From the NCBI RefSeq assembly GCF_026283925.1, contig NZ_JAPDPF010000006.1, forward strand, positions 62,001-126,000: a stretch of DNA of 64,000 nt. Direction: 5' to 3'. The notes under the pieces were generated by a model, which was not told the origin of the DNA, searched no databases, and saw nothing but the letters and a program-made list of their open reading frames with translations. The DNA comes from Dyella halodurans. GTDB taxonomy: Bacteria > Pseudomonadota > Gammaproteobacteria > Xanthomonadales > Rhodanobacteraceae. Positions within the stretch are counted from its first letter, which is position 1. Each line of letters begins with the position of its first letter. Of the stretch, positions 26,640 to 36,258 are shown piece by piece. A program made the translations under genes and the position numbers.

Positions 26640-28343
26640 TCAGAAGAACTGGCCGGCGGACATCGCCAGGTGCTCGACGATCGGGCCCAGCGCCAGCGAC
26701 GGCAGGAAGGTGAGCCCTCCCACCACGACGATCACGAAGATCAGCAACACGGTGAACAACGGCGTCGCGGTCGGCAACGTGCCCGGGCTCTCCGGCACGG
26801 TCCGCTTGACCGCCAGCGAACCGGCCACCGCCAGCATGGGCAGCAGGGTGAAGTAGCGACCCAGCAACATCGCGAGGCCAATCGTGGTGTTGTAGAACGG
26901 CGTATTCGCGTTGAGGCCGCCGAACGCCGAGCCGTTGTTGGCCGTGCCCGAGGTGTAGGCGTAGATCAATTCACTGAAGCCATGCGGACCGGCGTTGCCA
27001 AGACCTGACGCGGCCCCAGGCCAGAGCGCGGCCAGCGCGGTGAACCCGAGGATGCAGAACGGATGCGCAAGCACCGCCAGCATCACCAGCTTCATCTCGC
27101 GCGCCTCGATCTTCTTGCCGAGAAACTCAGGCGTGCGCCCGATCATCATGCCGACCAGGAACACCGTGAGAATGGCAAACGACACCAGATTGATGAAGCC
27201 GACGCCCACGCCGCCAAACACACTGTTGAGCATCATGAGGAACAACGGCACCATGCCGCCGACCGGCGTCAACGAATCGTGCATCGCGTTGACCGATCCC
27301 GTGGTGGCGGCCGTGGTGACGGCCACGAAGACACTGGTCTGCGCAATACCAAAACGCATCTCCTTGCCTTCCATGTTGCCGCCGGGCTGCAGAGCCCCGG
27401 GCGCCTGGTCAACAGACAAGCTGGCGAACATCGGATTGCCGGCGCGCTCAGCCGGGTATTCCACGGCGAGAAACCCCACGAACATCACCAGGAATGCGGC
27501 AAGGAACGCCCATCCCTGTGCACGGCGCGACAGCATGCGGCCAAAGGCGTAAGTCAGCGCCGAAGGAATCAGGAACATCGCCAGCATGTGCAACAGGTTG
27601 GTCAGCGGCGTGGGATTCTCGAACGGATGTGCTGCATTCGCGCCGAAGAATCCGCCGCCGTTGGTGCCGATGTGTTTGATGGCCTCCAGGCTCGCCACGG
27701 GCCCCGTCACGATGTGCTGCGTGGTGCCTTCCAGCGTGGTGGCATCCATGCCGCTCGCCAGCGTCTGCGGCATGCCCTGCCAGACATACACCAGCGACAA
27801 CACAAGGCAGATCGGCAACAACAGTCGCCAGGTGATGCGACTGAAGTCCACCCAGTAATTGCCGACATCACGCGCTTCGCGCTGCGCCAGCCCGCGAATG
27901 AAGGCCGCGCAAGCGGCAATGCCCGATGCAGCGCTCACCGTCATCAGAAACGTGATGACGGCCATTTGCGAGAAATTGGACAGGCTGGACTCGCCGGAAT
28001 ACGACTGCCAGTTCGTGTTGGTAATGAACGAGGCTGCCGTATTGAAGGCAAGGTCAGGCGTCTGCGAGGCGCGGTGCAGCGCATCAAACGGCAACCAGGA
28101 TTGTATGCGCAGGATCACGTAGCCCAGCAGCATCATGGCGGCGTTGCTCAGAACCAGGGCAAGGCCGTAGGCCTTCCAGTCCATACCAACACCGGGCTCG
28201 ATTCCCAGCAGGCGATAGCCGATGCGCTCTGGCAGCCAGTGTCCGCGTGCTGTGAGCAGCTTGGTCAGCCAGCGTCCGGCCACGACGACCAGACCGGCCA
28301 TCAGCACCAGGAGCAGCACGAATTGGGCGATATCGATGGACAT
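26640..28343 (-). CDS. kdpA: K+-transporting ATPase, K+-binding subunit KdpA
   Basis: The 567-residue channel-like subunit of the Kdp pump, with about ten membrane spans and four selectivity-filter repeats. Landmarks: [48 protein letters not shown] and [18 protein letters not shown]. The start at 28343 ([17 protein letters not shown]) is preferred to the longer open frame up to 28385 because it gives the family N-terminus and follows the upstream micropeptide stop by 4 bp. It is the first large gene of the kdp operon. Confidence 0.96.
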   Translation of the reverse strand: MSIDIAQFVLLLVLMAGLVVVAGRWLTKLLTARGHWLPERIGYRLLGIEPGVGMDWKAYGLALVLSNAAMMLLGYVILRIQSWLPFDALHRASQTPDLAFNTAASFITNTNWQSYSGESSLSNFSQMAVITFLMTVSAASGIAACAAFIRGLAQREARDVGNYWVDFSRITWRLLLPICLVLSLVYVWQGMPQTLASGMDATTLEGTTQHIVTGPVASLEAIKHIGTNGGGFFGANAAHPFENPTPLTNLLHMLAMFLIPSALTYAFGRMLSRRAQGWAFLAAFLVMFVGFLAVEYPAERAGNPMFASLSVDQAPGALQPGGNMEGKEMRFGIAQTSVFVAVTTAATTGSVNAMHDSLTPVGGMVPLFLMMLNSVFGGVGVGFINLVSFAILTVFLVGMMIGRTPEFLGKKIEAREMKLVMLAVLAHPFCILGFTALAALWPGAASGLGNAGPHGFSELIYAYTSGTANNGSAFGGLNANTPFYNTTIGLAMLLGRYFTLLPMLAVAGSLAVKRTVPESPGTLPTATPLFTVLLIFVIVVVGGLTFLPSLALGPIVEHLAMSAGQFF

Positions 28344-28347
28344 GGGC

Positions 28348-28431
28348 TCAGATCCGGTCCAGCGCGATGACAAAGCAGGCAGCAACGACGAAGAACAGCG
28401 CCGCCACCGTCACGAAGACGATGTCGTACAT
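28348..28431 (-). CDS. 27-residue membrane micropeptide between kdpF and kdpA
   Basis: A 28-codon frame beginning [18 protein letters not shown] and ending FVIALDRI, a single hydrophobic helix with a charged tail. It has a good ribosome-binding site (GAGG six bases before the ATG), starts 21 bp after the kdpF stop and ends 4 bp before kdpA. It is not KdpF, which lies just upstream. Similar tiny single-helix ORFs occur near kdpF in other genomes, usually unannotated or loosely named. Its role in the complex is unknown; a second KdpF-like stabiliser is a reasonable guess. Confidence 0.65.
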   Translation of the reverse strand: MYDIVFVTVAALFFVVAACFVIALDRI

Positions 28432-28452
28432 GAGGTACCTCGGAGAGTGGAC

Positions 28453-28533
28453 TCAGAATTGCTCTGGCTTGATCAGCGCGTAGAGCAGATAGGCGAACAA
28501 GGCGAACAACAGGACGCAACCGGTCACGAGCAT
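28453..28533 (-). CDS. kdpF: K+-transporting ATPase, small subunit KdpF
   Basis: A 26-residue single-span peptide ending in YLLYALIKPEQF, which matches the characteristic KdpF C-terminus. It is preceded by a strong ribosome-binding site (GGAGG seven bases before the ATG) and is the first gene of the operon. KdpF stabilises the KdpABC complex in the membrane in E. coli. The direct repeats at 28641-28662 lie about 110 bp upstream. Confidence 0.85.
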   Translation of the reverse strand: MLVTGCVLLFALFAYLLYALIKPEQF

Positions 28534-28640
28534 GACGGCGCCTCCGTGGCATGGGCCTGACGCATGGCGGAAAGCCTCTTGAATGACGAGGTACGCAGCG
28601 TAGGTCGACACAGTTCAAGATGGCGCGGAGATCGAGGTGG

Positions 28641-28662
28641 GCGGTATCAAGGCCGTATCAAG
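28641..28662 (-). promoter_or_regulatory. Probable KdpE-binding direct repeats
   Basis: On the minus strand two 11-bp units, CTTGATACGGC and CTTGATACCGC, are joined head to tail with one mismatch. A repeat of one helical turn is how OmpR-family dimers such as KdpE bind. It lies 108-129 bp upstream of kdpF, the only kdp gene with a long 5' gap, so it is the best candidate for potassium-limitation control. Confidence 0.55.
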
Positions 28663-28888
28663 ATTCCGGCGGCGCCAGTAATGACCGCTCCGGACGGTGG
28701 CTTCAATCAGTCAGCGCAACCCACTGATGAAACGGCTCGGCCGGTACTTCGAGGCTCCGCGCCTATGTCGACGGCCGCTCGGCCGTCGTACTGGCGACGT
28801 TATCCCTGGACTGGGTAACCCCGGGCATTGGCGTCCGGGGCAACGGCAACGTCGACTTGCTCCGGGCAATTCGCCTACTTGAAACGAA

Positions 28889-28914
28889 TCTCGGCGGGCA
28901 TCAGCCCGCCGAGA
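28889..28914 (-). terminator. Hairpin downstream of the second decayed TonB-receptor 3' end
   Basis: A perfect 11-bp stem (TCTCGGCGGGC and its complement) with loop ATCA, 55 bp beyond the stop of the receptor remnant at 28969. It matches the hairpin after copy A in position and core sequence. Beyond it (28805-28850) the strand has GGGTAACCCC followed by GC-rich dyads, also seen near 20133-20160 behind copy A. Confidence 0.6.
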
Positions 28915-28968
28915 GGTCAGCACACGTGCTTCGCGCGTCGTCGCGACACCTTCGAGGAAACATCCGCC

Positions 28969-29205
28969 TCAATCAAACTTCCAACTCCACTCGGCCATGA
29001 TCGCGCGGCCGTAGCCGTTGTAGTTGTACTGGTCGTAGTACGGGTACGAGCCGTTGGTGCCGTCGCGCGGGGGTCGCTTGTTCAACACGTTGTTGCCTAT
29101 GAGCGACAGCGAGACGTCGTCGTTCACGCTCAGGTTGATGCTGGCGTTGCCGATGTGAACGGCTATGTTGATGTCGTTCGCTTGCATATTCCCCCTGGAA
29201 TGCAA
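28969..29205 (-). pseudogene. 3' remnant of a TonB-dependent receptor (copy B)
   Basis: A 78-codon frame ending in VSLSLIGNNVLNKRPPRDG, SYPYYDQYNYNGYGRAIM and AEWSWKFD is the C-terminal end of a TonB-dependent receptor (last barrel strands and terminal aromatic). No signal peptide, plug or barrel lies upstream. An ATG exists, but a free-standing 78-residue barrel end is not expected to function. It is a close paralogue of copy A at 20290, on the same strand, with the kdp locus and the outer-membrane protein gene between them. Confidence 0.75.
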
Positions 29206-29858
29206 GAACTTCTTCGGAAACAGGCAGATCTTTATCTCGATGGCGACCGAGCGGTTGAAGCTAGGCGCGCTTCGGTCTCAACACCAAACTAGGATACCGG
29301 AACTGCCGGTTCGGGTTGCGGACCTTAGCTTAAGCCCTAGGCTAACCACTGCGAACGACACCAAAGATGGCTGAGAACACGCACAGGGCGAAGGCGGTTC
29401 CAAGGAGCCCATTGACCGCTGCAACCACTACGCGTTCGAACTCCACGAAAAGACACTGTCGCGCTATCGCGACCTTGTCAATCCAGGCTCCGTATGGGGT
29501 GCCTCCTTGTAAGCCAAGGCTTAAAGACCATCGGATCCTAGTCGCCGTTTGTCTGACGATCGACTGGCCGTTGCCACAGGAGTCACCCTGGACCCGCTGA
29601 CGTTGGTGTTCGCGCGGGTGCATACAGGCGCTTAGCCCGCGAAAGGAACTAAAGGTCAGGCGTTGCCGAATCAACATGAATTTCACCGACCGACCTCTAT
29701 GACTTCTCCAAGGGGAAGGTCTGAACAAACCATCGCCTGCAGCAATGACGGAAAGCCATTTGTTCAGATCGACGCGAACTGCCGCCCAAACGTTGAGCCA
29801 TGCCATGAGGCGTACCGTCATCGGCACCGGCTTTCTTCGCCTCAGGAGTGGAGACTAG
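29206..29858. other. 650-bp gap without a supportable gene
   Basis: The longest frame (29342-29827, minus strand, 161 codons) has no recognisable family and no convincing start, and a smaller plus-strand frame overlaps it. Given the receptor remnant beside it, this is probably decayed sequence left by a deletion, plus the promoter of the MipA-like gene at its right end. Confidence 0.4.
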
Positions 29859-31262
29859 ATGAGCCATCGGAACCATAGTTCCCCTGCCGCCCTATTCCTC
29901 ATCATGCTGGCCCTATCCATTACCCATGACGCGCACGGCCAGACCAGTACCGACCATATCAACGACTTGCTGAGCGATCCCGGTAGCGCCGGCCTCGGCT
30001 TTGTCGTGCGCACCGAAACATCGCCCTACAAGGACGCTGGCTATCGCACTGACTTGCTGCCGCTCTACCTGTACGAAGGCACGCATTTCTTTCTCAGTGC
30101 CGATCGTATTGGCATCAAGCTCTACAACTCCGATGAGCAACGCTTGGATGTATTCCTGGCCCAGCGTCTTGAAGGCTTTCCGGAAGAACAGCGGAACGGC
30201 GTGCTGGAAGGCATGGATCTGCGCACCACCAGTGCCGACTTGGGCATGGCCTACGCGAACCGCCAGCCCTGGGGCACCTTGCGCGCCGCGGTACTGCACG
30301 ACATCACCAGCGTCTCGCACGGTACCGAAGTGCGCCTGGGTTATTCGTATGACTGGCGCTTCAGCCGCTGGGTGCTTCGCCCGGACTTCACCGTGTCCTT
30401 CCGCGACGCCAACTTGAACAACTATTACTACGGCGTGAAGCCCCAGGAAGCCACCGCCGTGCGCCCTGCCTACGAGCCAGGTAGCGGCGTCAATGCCACG
30501 CTTGGCCTGTATGCCACTTATACCGTTCTCCAGAACTTGCGCTTGATCGGGGGCCTTTCCGCCACCTATCTGGATAGCGATGTCCGCAAGAGCCCGATCG
30601 TCCGTAACGGCATCCAACCCGCACTGTACCTGGGCGCCGTGTACGACTTCGGTAGCCATCACGATGCGGCCTGGTACGACGACAATTCGCCCACCTACCT
30701 CAAAGTGTTCTACGGTCGCGCAGCCGGCGCAGGTTGTCATATGGCCAACATCGTCACCTTGAGCTGCGTTTCGCTGGACAACGAAAACCCCACCAGCATT
30801 ACCGGCGTACAAATCGGCCGCCCCTTCATCCGACGCTTAAACGACTGGCCGCTGGATTTTGTCGGCTACATCGGGCTGCTGTATCGCGACGACAACGGCC
30901 TGGCGACCAACGGCTTACAGATCGACATGTACATGAAAGCGTTCTACTACGGCTTTCCCTGGAGCCGCTGGGTGGAAACCCGTCTGGGCTTTGGCTACGG
31001 CCTTTCCTACGCGGAACACGTGCCCTACACCGAAATCAGCAGCCAGGCTCGGCGCGAGCGCGAAACGTCGCGCCTGCTGAACTACCTTGACCCCAGCATC
31101 GACGTCAACGTCGGCGACATCTTCCGCTCAAAGGCGCTCAAGAGGACTTATTTCGGCTTTGGCGTCTCGCACCGCTCCGGCATCTTCGCGTCGTCGCGCC
31201 TGTTGGGTAACGTCGACGGCGGCTCGAACTACATCTACACCTATCTTGAAACCGCTCTTTGA
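29859..31262 (+). CDS. MipA/OmpV-family outer-membrane protein
   Basis: A 467-residue exported beta-barrel protein: signal peptide (LFLIMLALSITHDAHG), then a barrel of the MltA-interacting/OmpV type (GFVVRTETSPYKDAGYRTDL, GTHFFLSADRIGIKLYN, EVRLGYSYDWRF, GLYATYTVLQNLRLIGGLSA). The C-terminal part ends VSHRSGIFASSRLLGNVDGG then SNYIYTYLE, the usual end of the long (about 470-residue) members. Shorter MipA proteins are about 250 residues, so this is the two-part form. Roles proposed for the family range from scaffolding of murein enzymes to porin-like function; none can be chosen here. Confidence 0.75.
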   Translation: MSHRNHSSPAALFLIMLALSITHDAHGQTSTDHINDLLSDPGSAGLGFVVRTETSPYKDAGYRTDLLPLYLYEGTHFFLSADRIGIKLYNSDEQRLDVFLAQRLEGFPEEQRNGVLEGMDLRTTSADLGMAYANRQPWGTLRAAVLHDITSVSHGTEVRLGYSYDWRFSRWVLRPDFTVSFRDANLNNYYYGVKPQEATAVRPAYEPGSGVNATLGLYATYTVLQNLRLIGGLSATYLDSDVRKSPIVRNGIQPALYLGAVYDFGSHHDAAWYDDNSPTYLKVFYGRAAGAGCHMANIVTLSCVSLDNENPTSITGVQIGRPFIRRLNDWPLDFVGYIGLLYRDDNGLATNGLQIDMYMKAFYYGFPWSRWVETRLGFGYGLSYAEHVPYTEISSQARRERETSRLLNYLDPSIDVNVGDIFRSKALKRTYFGFGVSHRSGIFASSRLLGNVDGGSNYIYTYLETAL

Positions 31263-31296
31263 CAAAGCAGTGCGCGGGCAAGCCTTGCCAACCAAC

Positions 31297-31415
31297 GGAC
31301 ACTTTATGAGTAGCTAGTGACCGCGAATTGGCCAGAACGGCCAACTTATGGGCACGTGCACATCGGATGTTCGATAAAGCATAAATTGGCCGCGACTTTC
31401 AACCATAACTTGGCC
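31297..31415. repeat. Cluster of transposon-end-like repeats (cluster 1)
   Basis: Four related copies of a motif close to GG(A/C)CAxTTTATGCTTTA lie in 120 bp. Plus strand: GGACACTTTATG at 31297-31308 and GGCCAACTTATG at 31339-31350 (42-bp spacing). Minus strand: 31375-31391 reads GGCCAATTTATGCTTTA and 31397-31415 reads GGCCAAGTTATGGTTGAAA. The copies face each other. Matching motifs recur at 43380-43438. Multiple spaced end repeats are typical of transposons with Mu/IstA/TnsB-type transposases, but no transposase gene is nearby. Confidence 0.5.
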
Positions 31416-31507
31416 GCTCGATCTCAACCGCCCAGCTACGTCCAGGATCCCGGGTGGGCACGGCTATTCACTGAGTCCGCACGCGATGAGCGGCTCTGCG
31501 CGTGAGC

Positions 31508-32413
31508 CTATCCGGCGTCGCGTGCCTTCACGAAATCCACGAAAGCGCGTAGCGGCGTGGGCAGGTTGCGTCGCCCCGGGTAATAGAGGAAGGGGCCACT
31601 GAACGGTTGCTCCCAGTCTTCGAGGATGGGCACCAGCCCGCCCGAATCGACATGGGGGCGCAGGAGTTCTTCGTAGGTGTGCACCACCCCCATCCCGGCC
31701 AGCGCGCCCTGGATGACCAGGTCGAACGCGGCACCCGGTCGCGCGCGCAGCGGGCCGGTGGGATCGATGCGCACGATGTCGCCGTCGCGCTCGAACTCCC
31801 ACACGGGCATGGCGCCGCTGGCGAACTGTACGCGCAGGCAGGCGTGTTCAAGCAGCTCACGCGGATGCGCCGGTCGCCCATGGGCGTCGAGATAAGCCGG
31901 CGACGCCGCCGTGGCGAAGCGCTCCACGCGTGGCCCGATCGGAATGGCGACCATATCCTGCGCGAGGCGCTCGTCGTAGCGGATGCCTGCATCGCAGCCG
32001 GCGGAAAGCACGTCCACGAAGCTGTCTTCCACCATCACTTCCACGGTAATGCCGGGATGCTGCCTGGAGAAGTCGGCCAGGATAGGCAGCAACACCGCGC
32101 GTGACACGCCGGCAGGCACGTTGAGCCGCAGCGTGCCGGTGGGCGTGTCGCGAAAGACGTTGAGCACGTCCAGCGCCGCTTCCATGTCCGCCAGCGCCGG
32201 TGCCAGTCGCTCGATCAGGCGCTGCCCGGCTTCGGTGGGCGCGACGCTGCGCGTGGTGCGGTTGAGCAGGCGCACACCCAGCGCGCATTCCAGGCGTCGC
32301 ACGGCCTCGCTCAGTCCCGACGCCGAAACGCCGCTGGCGCGCGCGGCATCGCGGAAACCGCCGGCGCGGGCGACGGCGAGAAACGCGGCGAGATCGTTGA
32401 ATTCCGGGGCCAT
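31508..32413 (-). CDS. LysR-family transcriptional regulator
   Basis: A 301-residue LysR regulator with an N-terminal winged helix (LAAFLAVARAGGFRDAARAS, then SGLSEAVRRLECALGVRLLN, TRSVAPTEAGQRL) and an effector domain (GTLRLNVPAGVSRAVLLPIL, GCDAGIRYDERLAQDMVAIP). The start at 32413 (MAPEFNDL) is preferred to the open frame up to 32443. It is divergent from the aldo/keto reductase gene with 94 bp between start codons, the classic arrangement for a LysR protein controlling its neighbour. Confidence 0.92.
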   Translation of the reverse strand: MAPEFNDLAAFLAVARAGGFRDAARASGVSASGLSEAVRRLECALGVRLLNRTTRSVAPTEAGQRLIERLAPALADMEAALDVLNVFRDTPTGTLRLNVPAGVSRAVLLPILADFSRQHPGITVEVMVEDSFVDVLSAGCDAGIRYDERLAQDMVAIPIGPRVERFATAASPAYLDAHGRPAHPRELLEHACLRVQFASGAMPVWEFERDGDIVRIDPTGPLRARPGAAFDLVIQGALAGMGVVHTYEELLRPHVDSGGLVPILEDWEQPFSGPFLYYPGRRNLPTPLRAFVDFVKARDAG

Positions 32414-32507
32414 TGTGCAGAGTTTCGCACAGCCTGTACGCATTGGCGTGGATTATCAAACGCCATCGCCCCGCACATAGTGGCGTGATCCCATTGAGGA
32501 TCTCCCC

Positions 32508-33362
32508 ATGACGCAACCTGTAAAGACCTTTCCCTTCGCCGGCAGCACCGTCAACCGCATGGGCTACGGCGCCATGCAGCTGGCCGGCCCCGGCGTGTTT
32601 GGGCCGCCGAAAGATCATGCGGCGGCGCTCGCCGTGCTGCGCGAGGCCGTCGAGTCCGGCGTCAACCACATCGACACCAGCGACTTCTATGGCCCGCATG
32701 TCACCAATCGCCTGATTCGCGAGGCGCTGCATCCGTATCGCGATGACCTGGTGATCGTCACCAAGGTCGGCGCCGTGCGCGGCGACGACGCCTCTTGGCT
32801 GCCCGCGCAGCAAGCGCCGGAACTGGAGCGCGGCGTGCACGACAATCTGAAGAACCTCGGGCTGGACGTGCTCGACGTGGTCAACATACGCATCATGGGC
32901 GACGTGCATACACCGAAGGAAGGGTCCATCGCGCCTCAGGTGGAAGCGCTGGCGGAACTCAAGCACAAGGGGCTCATCCGCCATGTGGGCCTGAGTAATG
33001 TGACCCGCACGCAGGTGGCCGAAGCGCGGCGCATCACCGAGATCGTCTGCGTGCAGAACCTATACAACGTGGTGCATCGCGAGGACGGCACGCTGGTGGA
33101 CGAACTCGCCGCCGATGGCATTGCCTACGTACCGTTCTTCCCGCTGGGCGGCTTCACGCCGATCCAGTCGTCCGAGCTGTCGGAAATCGCAGCAAACCTC
33201 GGCACCACGTCCATGCAGGTGGCGCTGGCGTGGTTGCTTCATCGCGCGCCCAACATCCTGCTGATCCCTGGCACTTCGTCGGTAGCGCACCTGCGCGAGA
33301 ACATGGCAGCCGGCGAGCTGGCCCTGTCGGGCGACGTGCTGGCGCAACTCGACGCACTGTAA
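32508..33362 (+). CDS. Aldo/keto reductase, oxidoreductase
   Basis: A 284-residue NADPH-dependent TIM-barrel reductase of aldehydes or ketones. Motifs: [14 protein letters not shown] near the start, [17 protein letters not shown] carrying the catalytic Asp and Tyr, VIVTKVG with the catalytic lysine, [25 protein letters not shown], and [14 protein letters not shown] for NADPH binding. The ribosome-binding site GAGGATC precedes the ATG. A GC-rich hairpin follows the stop. It is probably induced by the divergent LysR protein. The substrate is unknown. Confidence 0.9.
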   Translation: MTQPVKTFPFAGSTVNRMGYGAMQLAGPGVFGPPKDHAAALAVLREAVESGVNHIDTSDFYGPHVTNRLIREALHPYRDDLVIVTKVGAVRGDDASWLPAQQAPELERGVHDNLKNLGLDVLDVVNIRIMGDVHTPKEGSIAPQVEALAELKHKGLIRHVGLSNVTRTQVAEARRITEIVCVQNLYNVVHREDGTLVDELAADGIAYVPFFPLGGFTPIQSSELSEIAANLGTTSMQVALAWLLHRAPNILLIPGTSSVAHLRENMAAGELALSGDVLAQLDAL

Positions 33363-33371
33363 AACCGTGGC

Positions 33372-33397
33372 GGAACACCGGCCCCGGCCGGTGCTCC
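33372..33397 (+). terminator. Hairpin after the aldo/keto reductase gene
   Basis: CACCGGCC (33376-33383) and GGCCGGTG (33386-33393) pair perfectly around CC, extended by GGA/TCC flanks, 10 bp after the stop codon. No T-run follows. Confidence 0.45.
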
Positions 33398-33487
33398 ACC
33401 ATGCGCTGTTTATTCCTCGACGACACGCGTGGTCCAGTGGGCCCAGCACGAAGTCCATTACGTCAACTTCCTGACCAAGAGCAAGAC

Positions 33488-34930
33488 ATGAAGAAATCAA
33501 GGCCAACTCTCACCACGTCGGCTGGCACACCTGTTTCCGATAACCAAAATGCGCTCACCGCAGGTCAGCGAGGCCCTTTGCTGGTACAGGATCACCAACT
33601 ATTCGAGAAGCATGCACATTTCAATCGTGAGCGCATTCCCGAACGCGTCGTCCATGCCGTGGGATCGGCCGCCCACGGCACATTGACCATCACCCATGAC
33701 ATCACGCGCTATTCGCGAGCAAAGGTGTTCAAGCCAGGCACACAAACACCTTTGTTCCTTCGCTTCTCGACCGTGGCCGGCGAACGCGGCGCCGCGGATG
33801 CCGAGCGCGATGTACGAGGTTTCGCCATCAAGTTCTACACCAACGAAGGCAACTGGGATCTGGTGGGCAACAACACGCCCGTGTTTTTTGTGCGCGACCC
33901 ATACAAATTTCCCGATTTCATCCACACCCAGAAGCGAGATCCGCGCACCAATCTTCGCAGCGCAACGGCGATGTGGGATTTCTGGTCGCTGTCACCCGAA
34001 TCGCTGCATCAGGTGACCATTCTTATGAGCGACCGCGGCCTGCCTGCCACGTTGCGCCACATGCATGGTTTTGGCAGCCATACCTACAGTTTTTGGAACG
34101 ACCAGGGAGAGAGGTTCTGGGTGAAGTTCCACTTCAAGACACGGCAAGGTATCGAGAACTGGACCAACGAAAAAGCCGCTGGCGTCATCGGACAGGATCG
34201 CGACTCGCACCAGCGCGATCTTTACGAGGCCATTGAACGTAACGACTACCCGAAATGGACGATGTACGTGCAGGTGATGCCGGAGGCCGAGGCACAGAAC
34301 ACGTCGTTCAACCCCTTCGATCTCACCAAGGTGTGGCCGCACAAGGACTATCCGTTGATTCAAGTGGGCGTACTGGAGCTCAATCGCAATCCGGATAACT
34401 ATTTTTCCGAGGTTGAGCAGGCAAGCTTCTCACCGGCGAACGTTGTCCCCGGCATCAGCCACAGCCCGGACAAGATGCTGCAATTTCGTATCTTTTCGTA
34501 TGCCGACGCGGCGCGCTATCGCCTGGGTACGAATCACAATTCGCTCGAAATAAATCGACCGCGCTGCCCCGTTAACAACTATTACCGCGATGGCGAGATG
34601 CGCTTCGATGGTAACGGTGGCGGCAGCGTCAACTACGAGCCAAATTCGCTCAATGGCCCCATCGAAGACAAGTCGGTGCAGGAGCCTGCACTAGCAATTT
34701 CGGGCGACGCCGATCGCTACGACCATCGTGATGGCAACGACGACTACACCCAGCCGGGTGACCTGTTCCGCCTGATGCGTGCAGACCAGAAGCAGAAGCT
34801 CTTCAGCAATATAGCCGCCGCTATGCAAGGTGTTCCGGATGAAATTATTCGGCGCCAAATTGCGCATTTCAGCAAGGCTGATTCTTCTTACGGAGAAGGC
34901 GTTGCTGAAGCACTTGGAATCTCACTCTGA
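33488..34930 (+). CDS. katA: Monofunctional haem catalase (small-subunit clade)
   Basis: A 480-residue catalase degrading hydrogen peroxide. Signature regions: [20 protein letters not shown] with the distal histidine (about residue 55), [18 protein letters not shown] with the distal asparagine, and [17 protein letters not shown] with the proximal haem-ligand tyrosine (about residue 337). Length fits clade-3 catalases; there is no large-subunit C-terminal extension. The frame is open far upstream into the reductase gene; ATG 33488 starts [20 protein letters not shown], the usual beginning, and AGCAAG upstream is a weak ribosome-binding site. No signal peptide, so cytoplasmic. Confidence 0.96.
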   Translation: MKKSRPTLTTSAGTPVSDNQNALTAGQRGPLLVQDHQLFEKHAHFNRERIPERVVHAVGSAAHGTLTITHDITRYSRAKVFKPGTQTPLFLRFSTVAGERGAADAERDVRGFAIKFYTNEGNWDLVGNNTPVFFVRDPYKFPDFIHTQKRDPRTNLRSATAMWDFWSLSPESLHQVTILMSDRGLPATLRHMHGFGSHTYSFWNDQGERFWVKFHFKTRQGIENWTNEKAAGVIGQDRDSHQRDLYEAIERNDYPKWTMYVQVMPEAEAQNTSFNPFDLTKVWPHKDYPLIQVGVLELNRNPDNYFSEVEQASFSPANVVPGISHSPDKMLQFRIFSYADAARYRLGTNHNSLEINRPRCPVNNYYRDGEMRFDGNGGGSVNYEPNSLNGPIEDKSVQEPALAISGDADRYDHRDGNDDYTQPGDLFRLMRADQKQKLFSNIAAAMQGVPDEIIRRQIAHFSKADSSYGEGVAEALGISL

Positions 34931-35171
34931 TCCTTCGATCTCATTGGAATAACGGAACCGGCGCTTATCAAAAGCGTCGACGTGAGCTATGGACGGGAGA
35001 AGTTCTTCTCACTGGATAGAGCGAGATTTGTTTGACCTATCGAAATACGACCATGCATCAGGATAACGTGTTGAATATGCTTAACCCCCCCTCGGCACTG
35101 CCGCGGTTTCCGTCTCAGTTCGGGCCAGTGCTGGCCAGCTCGATCCTTCGACACAGGCATTCATCGATGCT

Positions 35172-36086
35172 TTGGCCGCTAAAGGCGGCGAACCAATTTA
35201 TAAGCTGCCTGTGCCGCAGGCTCGCGAGGTCCTGGAAGGCGCGCAGTCTGGCAACGTCCCCAAACTGCCAGTCGATAAGCAAGACCTCACCTTTAACGAT
35301 GCCAGCGCCGGCCCTGTATCCATCACCATCATTCGCCCGAAAGGCGTGACAGGCACATTGCCTGTGGTTCTCTATATCCATGGCGCTGGCTGGGTGTTGG
35401 GTAGCGAGAATACGCACGATCGATTGGTACGCCAACTCGCCAATGGCGCGCGCGCCGCCGTCGTTTTCGTTAACTATTCGCGTGCGCCGGAATCGAAGTT
35501 CCCAGTCCAGAACGAACAGTCGTACGCAGCCGCCAGGTGGGTTGTCGAGCATGGCAAGCAGCACGGCATTGACGGCCAGAACATGGCGATCGCCGGTGAT
35601 AGCGTAGGTGGCAATATGAGCGCCGCGGTAACTTTGATGGCCAAGGAACTTGCTGGCCCGAAGTTTGTCTACCAAGTGCTGTTCTATCCGGTTACAGATG
35701 CGAACTTTAAGAATGGTTCCTACCGTGAGTTCGCCAATGGCCCTTGGCTTACGCTACCCGCAATGCAATGGTTCTGGAACGCCTACGTCCCTGACGAGGC
35801 CGCCCGAATGAACCCTCTGGTGACCCCGCTGAATGCGACGTTTGAACAGCTTAAGGGGCTACCACCGGCGCTCGTTATCACTGGTGAAAACGATGTGCTC
35901 CGAGATGAGGGCGAAGCCTACGCGCACAGGCTGATCGCAGCTGGTGTTGATGTGACAGCGACCCGCTACCTCGGCACCATCCACGACTTCGTAATGCTCG
36001 ATGCGTTGGGCGACACACCGGCAGCGAAGGCTGCAGTGGCTCAGGCCAACGAGAAGCTTCACGCGGCTCTCTATCCTCGCAGCTAG
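35172..36086 (+). CDS. Alpha/beta hydrolase, HSL-type esterase; start unclear
   Basis: An esterase/lipase-like enzyme of the hormone-sensitive-lipase family. The oxyanion-hole motif is IHGAGWVLG (HGAG, usually HGGG), the nucleophile elbow is GDSVGGNM, and the Asp and His lie in ITGENDVLRDEGE and GTIHDF. The listed TTG start is only the first possible start in frame. The frame continues upstream as SAGQLDPSTQAFIDALAA, which belongs to the protein, up to a stop at 35082-35084 without any ATG, GTG or TTG. A run of seven C (35085-35091) follows that stop. One extra C would join it to the ATG at 35053 or 35077, so a frameshift in the C-tract, real or from sequencing, is likely. Confidence 0.8.
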   Translation: MAAKGGEPIYKLPVPQAREVLEGAQSGNVPKLPVDKQDLTFNDASAGPVSITIIRPKGVTGTLPVVLYIHGAGWVLGSENTHDRLVRQLANGARAAVVFVNYSRAPESKFPVQNEQSYAAARWVVEHGKQHGIDGQNMAIAGDSVGGNMSAAVTLMAKELAGPKFVYQVLFYPVTDANFKNGSYREFANGPWLTLPAMQWFWNAYVPDEAARMNPLVTPLNATFEQLKGLPPALVITGENDVLRDEGEAYAHRLIAAGVDVTATRYLGTIHDFVMLDALGDTPAAKAAVAQANEKLHAALYPRS

Positions 36087-36258
36087 TAATTTTCGACCAG
36101 CTGGCGCCCCATAGCTTTGAGCGCCGGCAATGTGCTATCGCCGCACTCGAAGCGACATTGGAGACAACTGATCTCGTTTACGAAGGGCACGTTGGTGCGT
36201 GCTCGGACAGGCGAATTCAATCGCCCCGTGTCACGAGTCCTACCACGGTCCATGAAGT

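Noticed and set aside
27063-28370. A 435-codon plus-strand open frame across kdpA
   Set aside because: His/Gln/Arg-rich shadow of kdpA.
29342-29827. A 161-codon minus-strand open frame in the gap before the MipA-like gene
   Set aside because: No family resemblance, no good ribosome-binding site, and the neighbourhood is decayed sequence.
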